In this document: in pieces, positions 30,261-35,126 of the stretch
Position numbering within the stretch: position 1 is the first letter of the stretch
How the letters are laid out: each line of letters opens with the position of its first letter
Origin: Clostridiales bacterium
GTDB lineage: Bacteria > Bacillota > Clostridia > Lachnospirales > Lachnospiraceae
DNA: 35,126 bases
Assembly (NCBI GenBank): GCA_012839085.1
Contig: DUNZ01000067.1
Coordinates: 1-35,126, forward strand
Direction: 5' to 3'
The notes under the pieces: model-generated
What the model saw: the letters and a program-made list of their open reading frames with translations, nothing else
The model's database searches: none
Told to the model about the DNA's origin: nothing
Made by a program: the position numbers and the translations under genes

Positions 30261-30866
30261 TTGATGAAAAAACTGATATTATGCATTCTATTCCTTTTGT
30301 CATTCATCAGTATCACAGCATGTAGGAAGAAAGAAGAAATTGTAATTACTGCGGAAGATATAAGAACGAATACCTTACTAGCGAAAAACAATGGTGGACT
30401 TCAAGTGGCTACCGTTGAAGATTTCGATAAAACATATTATAATTATTCGGAGTTATCAGAATTTGTAAAAAAAGAAGTTGACACTTATAATAAAAAAGCA
30501 GGTGGCGATAAAATTACTATTGATAGCTTAGAGCTAAGGGAAGGAAAGGCAATTTTAGTCTTATCCTTTTCTGGGATGGATCAGTATTGTAATTTTAATG
30601 AAACTTCTGCTGCTTATTTCAATGGTGGAGCCGAAAACATTCCCATTGACTTGCCTACTACCTTAGTTCGTGCCAAGGATGGAGAAAGAACGGATACCGC
30701 CGAAGTGCTTCGAAATAAAAAGTACAAAATTTTGGTGATTCAAGAACCATTTGATATTCTTGTTAATGGTAAAGTAATGTTTTATTCTGATAATGCCCAA
30801 TTACTTGAAGAAAACAAAGTGAAAAGTATGGGAGAAGATATGACAGTGATTGTATTCAAACCATAA
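30261..30866 (+). CDS. Hypothetical lipoprotein
   Basis: 201 aa with signal MMKKLILCILFLLSFISITAC lipobox; SD ggaggg. Confidence 0.75.
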   Translation: MMKKLILCILFLLSFISITACRKKEEIVITAEDIRTNTLLAKNNGGLQVATVEDFDKTYYNYSELSEFVKKEVDTYNKKAGGDKITIDSLELREGKAILVLSFSGMDQYCNFNETSAAYFNGGAENIPIDLPTTLVRAKDGERTDTAEVLRNKKYKILVIQEPFDILVNGKVMFYSDNAQLLEENKVKSMGEDMTVIVFKP

Positions 30867-30959
30867 GTATGGGAAATATATAAAATATAATATAGACGTT
30901 TGCAACCATTTTGAGTTACGCAAATGCTTAGAATATTAAATAGATGCGAGGATGAACAT

Positions 30960-32348
30960 ATGGAAAAAACAATGGAAAAAATAGTTGCTTTAGCCAAAGC
31001 AAGGGGTTTCGTATATCCAGGGTCCGAAATATATGGTGGACTAGCGAATACCTGGGATTACGGAAACTTAGGTGTGGAATTAAAGAACAATGTTAAAAAA
31101 GCTTGGTGGCAAAAATTCATTCAGGAACATCCCTTAAATGTGGGTGTGGACTGTGCCATTCTTATGAATACTCAGACTTGGGTGGCTTCTGGTCATCTGG
31201 GCGGTTTCTCTGATCCTTTGATGGATTGTAAAGAGTGTCATGAGCGTTTCCGTGCGGACAAGCTTATTGAAGATTATCATATGGAGCAAGGAATTAATAT
31301 AGAAGGTTCTGTTGATTCTTGGGTCCATGAGGAAATGAAAAAGTATATTGACGAACATAATATTAACTGTCCTAGCTGTGGGAAACATAATTTTACTGAC
31401 ATCCGTCAATTCAACCTGATGTTTAAGACTTTCCAAGGGGTTACTGAGGATGCTAAGAATGTTGTGTACTTAAGACCAGAAACGGCTCAGGGTATCTTTG
31501 TTAACTTTAAAAACGTACAAAGAACTTCTCGTAAGAAAATTCCTTTTGGGATTGGACAGATAGGAAAATCATTTCGTAATGAAATTACACCAGGAAATTT
31601 CACCTTCCGTACTAGAGAATTTGAGCAAATGGAATTGGAATTCTTCTGTGAACCTGGTACTGATTTAGAATGGTTTGCTTATTGGAAACAATTTTGTATT
31701 GACTGGCTAAAGAGCCTAGGACTCAAGGATGAAGAATTAAGAGTAAGAGATCATGATGCAGCAGAGTTATCCTTCTATTCAAAGGCTACTACAGATATTG
31801 AATATTTATTCCCCTTTGGTTGGGGTGAGTTGTGGGGAATTGCAGACAGAACCGATTATGATTTAACCCAACATCAGAATGTATCAAAGGAAGATATGAG
31901 CTACTACGATGATGAGAAAAAGGAAAAATATATTCCTTACGTAGTGGAGCCATCGTTAGGTGCTGATCGTGTAACCTTGGCATTTTTATGTGCTGCTTAT
32001 GATGAAGAAGAAACTCCAGAAGGTGATATGCGTACGGTTCTACGTTTCCATCCAGCGCTAGCACCAGTAAAGATCGGAGTTCTACCTTTATCAAAGAAGC
32101 TAAGCAAGCAAGCGGAACAGATTTATTTGGATCTGATCAAGGAGTATAATTGTGAGTTTGATGATCGCGGTAATATTGGGAAACGTTATCGTAGACAGGA
32201 CGAAATAGGAACTCCATATTGTATCACTTATGATTTTGAATCTGAAAATGATGGTGCCGTAACAGTACGTGATAGGGATACGATGCAGCAAGAAAGAATA
32301 AAAATCGAAGATTTAAAGACATATTTTGATAATAAATTTAAATTTTAG
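30960..32348 (+). CDS. glyS: Glycyl-tRNA synthetase (dimeric type)
   Basis: Start moved to ATG 30960 behind GAGG. '[33 protein letters not shown]', '[17 protein letters not shown]', '[25 protein letters not shown]'. Confidence 0.96.
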   Translation: MEKTMEKIVALAKARGFVYPGSEIYGGLANTWDYGNLGVELKNNVKKAWWQKFIQEHPLNVGVDCAILMNTQTWVASGHLGGFSDPLMDCKECHERFRADKLIEDYHMEQGINIEGSVDSWVHEEMKKYIDEHNINCPSCGKHNFTDIRQFNLMFKTFQGVTEDAKNVVYLRPETAQGIFVNFKNVQRTSRKKIPFGIGQIGKSFRNEITPGNFTFRTREFEQMELEFFCEPGTDLEWFAYWKQFCIDWLKSLGLKDEELRVRDHDAAELSFYSKATTDIEYLFPFGWGELWGIADRTDYDLTQHQNVSKEDMSYYDDEKKEKYIPYVVEPSLGADRVTLAFLCAAYDEEETPEGDMRTVLRFHPALAPVKIGVLPLSKKLSKQAEQIYLDLIKEYNCEFDDRGNIGKRYRRQDEIGTPYCITYDFESENDGAVTVRDRDTMQQERIKIEDLKTYFDNKFKF

Positions 32349-32461
32349 AAAAAAACTATTTCCTATTTTTAATAATTTATGCTATAATGCACATTGGTGA
32401 CTAAAAATACCAGTGGTGTGTAATAATTTGACGAAGCAAAACTTTATAGTTTCGCTTACCC

Positions 32462-32486
32462 GACTTGATATAATATATATCAAGTC
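32462..32486 (+). promoter_or_regulatory. Perfect hairpin in the ppdK leader
   Basis: GACTTGATAT aatat ATATCAAGTC, 36 nt upstream of the ATG, with TATAAT at 32383-32388 upstream. Confidence 0.5.
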
Positions 32487-32521
32487 AAAGTATGAATATC
32501 AATATTTAGGAGGGCACTAAA

Positions 32522-35126
32522 ATGGCAAAATGGGTTTATTTGTTTAAAGAGGGTAAAGCTGATATGAAAAACCTTCTTGGTGGCAAAGGCGCAAACTTGG
32601 CAGAAATGACCAATTTGGGTCTACCAATTCCCCAAGGCTTTACTGTTACGACGGAAGCTTGTACGGACTATTATAATAGTGGCAAACAAATTAGAGACGA
32701 AATTAAAGATCAGATTTTTGATGCATTGAAAAAACTTGAGGAAGAACAGGGTAAAAAATTTGGAGATACAGAAAATCCGTTATTAGTATCTGTTCGTTCC
32801 GGTGCTAGAGCATCCATGCCTGGTATGATGGATACCATCCTTAACTTAGGTTTAACCGATGCTGCAGTGGAGGGTTTTGCTAAGAAAACTGGTAATGCAA
32901 GATTCGCATACGATTCTTATAGAAGATTTATTCAGATGTTCTCTGATGTTGTTATGGAAATTCCAAAATCCAAATTCGAGAGAGTATTGGACGACATTAA
33001 AGAAAAGAAGGGTGTAAAATTAGACACCGAACTTACTGCAGAGGATTTAAAGGAAGTTATTAAAGAATTTGAAGCCTTATATAAAGCCGAGATGGGAACT
33101 GATTTCCCTCAAGATCCTCATCAACAGTTAATCGAGGCAGTTACTGCTGTATTCCGTTCATGGGATAATCCTCGTGCAATTTATTATAGAAGAATGAATG
33201 ACATCCCTGGAGATTGGGGTACTGCTGTAAACGTTCAGGCCATGGTATTTGGTAATATGGGTGAAACATCAGGTACTGGTGTAGCATTTACCCGTAACCC
33301 ATCTACTGGTGAAGCTAAGATTTATGGTGAGTACTTAATCAATGCTCAAGGTGAAGACGTTGTTGCTGGTATTAGAACTCCACTTCCTATTTCTAAATTG
33401 GAAGAGGATATGCCTGAGGTATATGAAGAATTCATGAGAATTGCAACCTTGTTAGAGAAACACTACAAGGATATGCAGGATATGGAATTCACAATTGAAG
33501 ATAAAAAACTATACTTCCTACAAACACGTAGTGGTAAAAGAACTGCAACTGCAGCTTTACAAATCGCTTGTGATTTAGTAGATGAAGGTATGATTACAAA
33601 GGAAGAGGCAATTGCTAGAATTGATGCAAAATCACTAGATCAGTTGCTACATCCAGCTTTTGATGAAAAAGCTTTAAAAGCTGCAACACCAATTGGTAGT
33701 GCATTACCTGCTTCTCCTGGTGCAGCTGCAGGTAGAGTATACTTTACTGCAGAAGATGCAAAAAATCATAATGATGCTGGAGAAAGAGTTATCTTAGTTC
33801 GTCTTGAGACATCTCCAGAAGATATTGAAGGAATGCATGCTGCTCAAGGTATCTTAACAGTACGTGGTGGTATGACATCCCATGCAGCTGTAGTTGCTCG
33901 TGGTATGGGTACTTGCTGTGTATCTGGTTGCGGTGACATAAAGATTAATGAAGAAGAAAAATACTTTACTTTAGCAGGACATACAATAAAAGAAGGAGAT
34001 TACATTTCCTTAGATGGTACTACAGGTAATATCTATCTTGGAGACATTCCTACGGTAGAAGCATCCATCAGTGGTAATTTCCAAAGAATTATGGACTGGG
34101 CTGATGAAATTAGAACCTTAAAGGTTAGAACAAATGCAGATAGTCCAGTAGATGCAGCCAATGCAATTAAGTTTGGTGCAGAAGGTATCGGTCTTTGCCG
34201 TACAGAGCATATGTTCTTTGAAGCGGACAGAATTCCTAAGATTAGAAAAATGATTCTTAGCAAGACTGTGGAAGAAAGAGAAGCGGCATTAAATGAATTA
34301 ATACCTTTCCAGAAGGGCGATTTCAAGGCTCTTTATGAAGTAATGGAAGGAAGACCTGTTACAATTCGTTTCTTAGATCCACCTCTTCATGAGTTTGTAC
34401 CTACCAATGAAGAAGATATCGCAGCACTTGCAAAAGATATGGGTCTAAGCGTAGAAGAAGTAAAAGCAACTTGTGAATCCTTACATGAGTTCAACCCTAT
34501 GATGGGACACAGAGGTTGTCGTCTAGCTGTAACCTATCCAGAAATTGCGAAAATGCAGACTAGAGCAGTTATGGAAGCGGCAATTGAAGTTAAGAATGAA
34601 AAAGGATACGATATTGTTCCTGAAATCATGATTCCATTAGTAGGAGAAAAGAAAGAGTTACAATTTGTTAAAGATGTCGTTGTTGAAACAGCAGAAGCTG
34701 TTAAGAAGGAAAAAGGTTCCGACATCAAGTACCAAATCGGTACCATGATCGAAATCCCTCGTGCAGCATTATTGGCTGACGAAATTGCTGAAGAAGCTGA
34801 ATTCTTCTCCTTCGGTACCAACGACTTAACACAGATGACCTTCGGCTTCTCCCGTGATGATGCAGGTAAATTCTTAGAATCTTACTACAAGAGTAAGATT
34901 TACGAGTCAGATCCATTTGCAAGACTTGATCAGAACGGTGTTGGCCAATTAGTTCAAATGGCAGTAGAAAGAGGTCGCAAGACAAGACCTGACATCAAGC
35001 TTGGTATCTGTGGCGAACATGGTGGAGATCCTTCAACAGTTGAATTCTGTCATAAGGTAGGATTATCCTATGTATCCTGTTCACCATTCCGTGTACCGAT
35101 TGCAAGACTTGCCGCTGCACAGGCAG
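32522..35126 (+). CDS. ppdK: Pyruvate, phosphate dikinase (truncated by the right window edge; absent from the ORF track)
   Basis: SD aggaggg then MAKWVYLFKEGKADMKNLLGGKGANLAEMTNLGLPIPQGFTVTTEAC..., 'GGMTSHAAVVARGMGTCCVSGC' catalytic His motif, 'LGICGEHGGDPSTVEFC'. Open to the end of the window. Confidence 0.97.
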   Translation, partial: MAKWVYLFKEGKADMKNLLGGKGANLAEMTNLGLPIPQGFTVTTEACTDYYNSGKQIRDEIKDQIFDALKKLEEEQGKKFGDTENPLLVSVRSGARASMPGMMDTILNLGLTDAAVEGFAKKTGNARFAYDSYRRFIQMFSDVVMEIPKSKFERVLDDIKEKKGVKLDTELTAEDLKEVIKEFEALYKAEMGTDFPQDPHQQLIEAVTAVFRSWDNPRAIYYRRMNDIPGDWGTAVNVQAMVFGNMGETSGTGVAFTRNPSTGEAKIYGEYLINAQGEDVVAGIRTPLPISKLEEDMPEVYEEFMRIATLLEKHYKDMQDMEFTIEDKKLYFLQTRSGKRTATAALQIACDLVDEGMITKEEAIARIDAKSLDQLLHPAFDEKALKAATPIGSALPASPGAAAGRVYFTAEDAKNHNDAGERVILVRLETSPEDIEGMHAAQGILTVRGGMTSHAAVVARGMGTCCVSGCGDIKINEEEKYFTLAGHTIKEGDYISLDGTTGNIYLGDIPTVEASISGNFQRIMDWADEIRTLKVRTNADSPVDAANAIKFGAEGIGLCRTEHMFFEADRIPKIRKMILSKTVEEREAALNELIPFQKGDFKALYEVMEGRPVTIRFLDPPLHEFVPTNEEDIAALAKDMGLSVEEVKATCESLHEFNPMMGHRGCRLAVTYPEIAKMQTRAVMEAAIEVKNEKGYDIVPEIMIPLVGEKKELQFVKDVVVETAEAVKKEKGSDIKYQIGTMIEIPRAALLADEIAEEAEFFSFGTNDLTQMTFGFSRDDAGKFLESYYKSKIYESDPFARLDQNGVGQLVQMAVERGRKTRPDIKLGICGEHGGDPSTVEFCHKVGLSYVSCSPFRVPIARLAAAQA

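Noticed and set aside
30867-30959. Possible glycine T-box upstream of glyS
   Set aside because: The gap is under 100 nt and has no T-box consensus (AGGGUGGNACCGCG) or terminator.
34033-34985. Minus-strand ORFs at 34033-34326, 34534-34821 and 34725-34985
   Set aside because: All antisense to ppdK, which has strong protein-family support.

Overview
The window looks like low-GC Clostridia chromosome, probably Lachnospiraceae (inferred from gene content and codon usage). Most of it is ordinary housekeeping sequence. In order it carries: an IS110-type transposase remnant abutting a truncated ABC-2 permease, then a second ABC-2 permease; a GH43 arabinanase-like lipoprotein; an IS1182-like remnant with terminal inverted repeats containing a long rod-like imperfect palindrome; a ferredoxin; a Na+-translocating decarboxylase beta subunit with a 45-aa OadG-like ORF missing from the ORF track; membrane pyrophosphatase; a TPR lipoprotein and HflX; NrdD with a fused C-terminal redoxin-like domain; ThyA and DHFR; IlvE; a DUF6106-like protein; GuaB; an amidase; dCMP deaminase; pyruvate kinase; a DUF1461-like membrane protein; PurH; a cold-shock protein; an M16C peptidase; Era, a YqzL-like protein and RecO; a lipoprotein; GlyS; and a right-truncated pyruvate phosphate dikinase, also missing from the track. 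I see no CRISPR array, tRNA/rRNA, prophage or obvious defence system. The items most worth a second look are the structured element inside the IS1182-like remnant (about 3574-3776), the structured purH leader (22779-22863), the orphan 17-bp inverted repeat at 19794-19860, the OadG-like small ORF (4460-4597), the 35-bp tandem array (19511-19685) and the NrdD-redoxin fusion. I cannot confirm a previously undescribed system from sequence alone.
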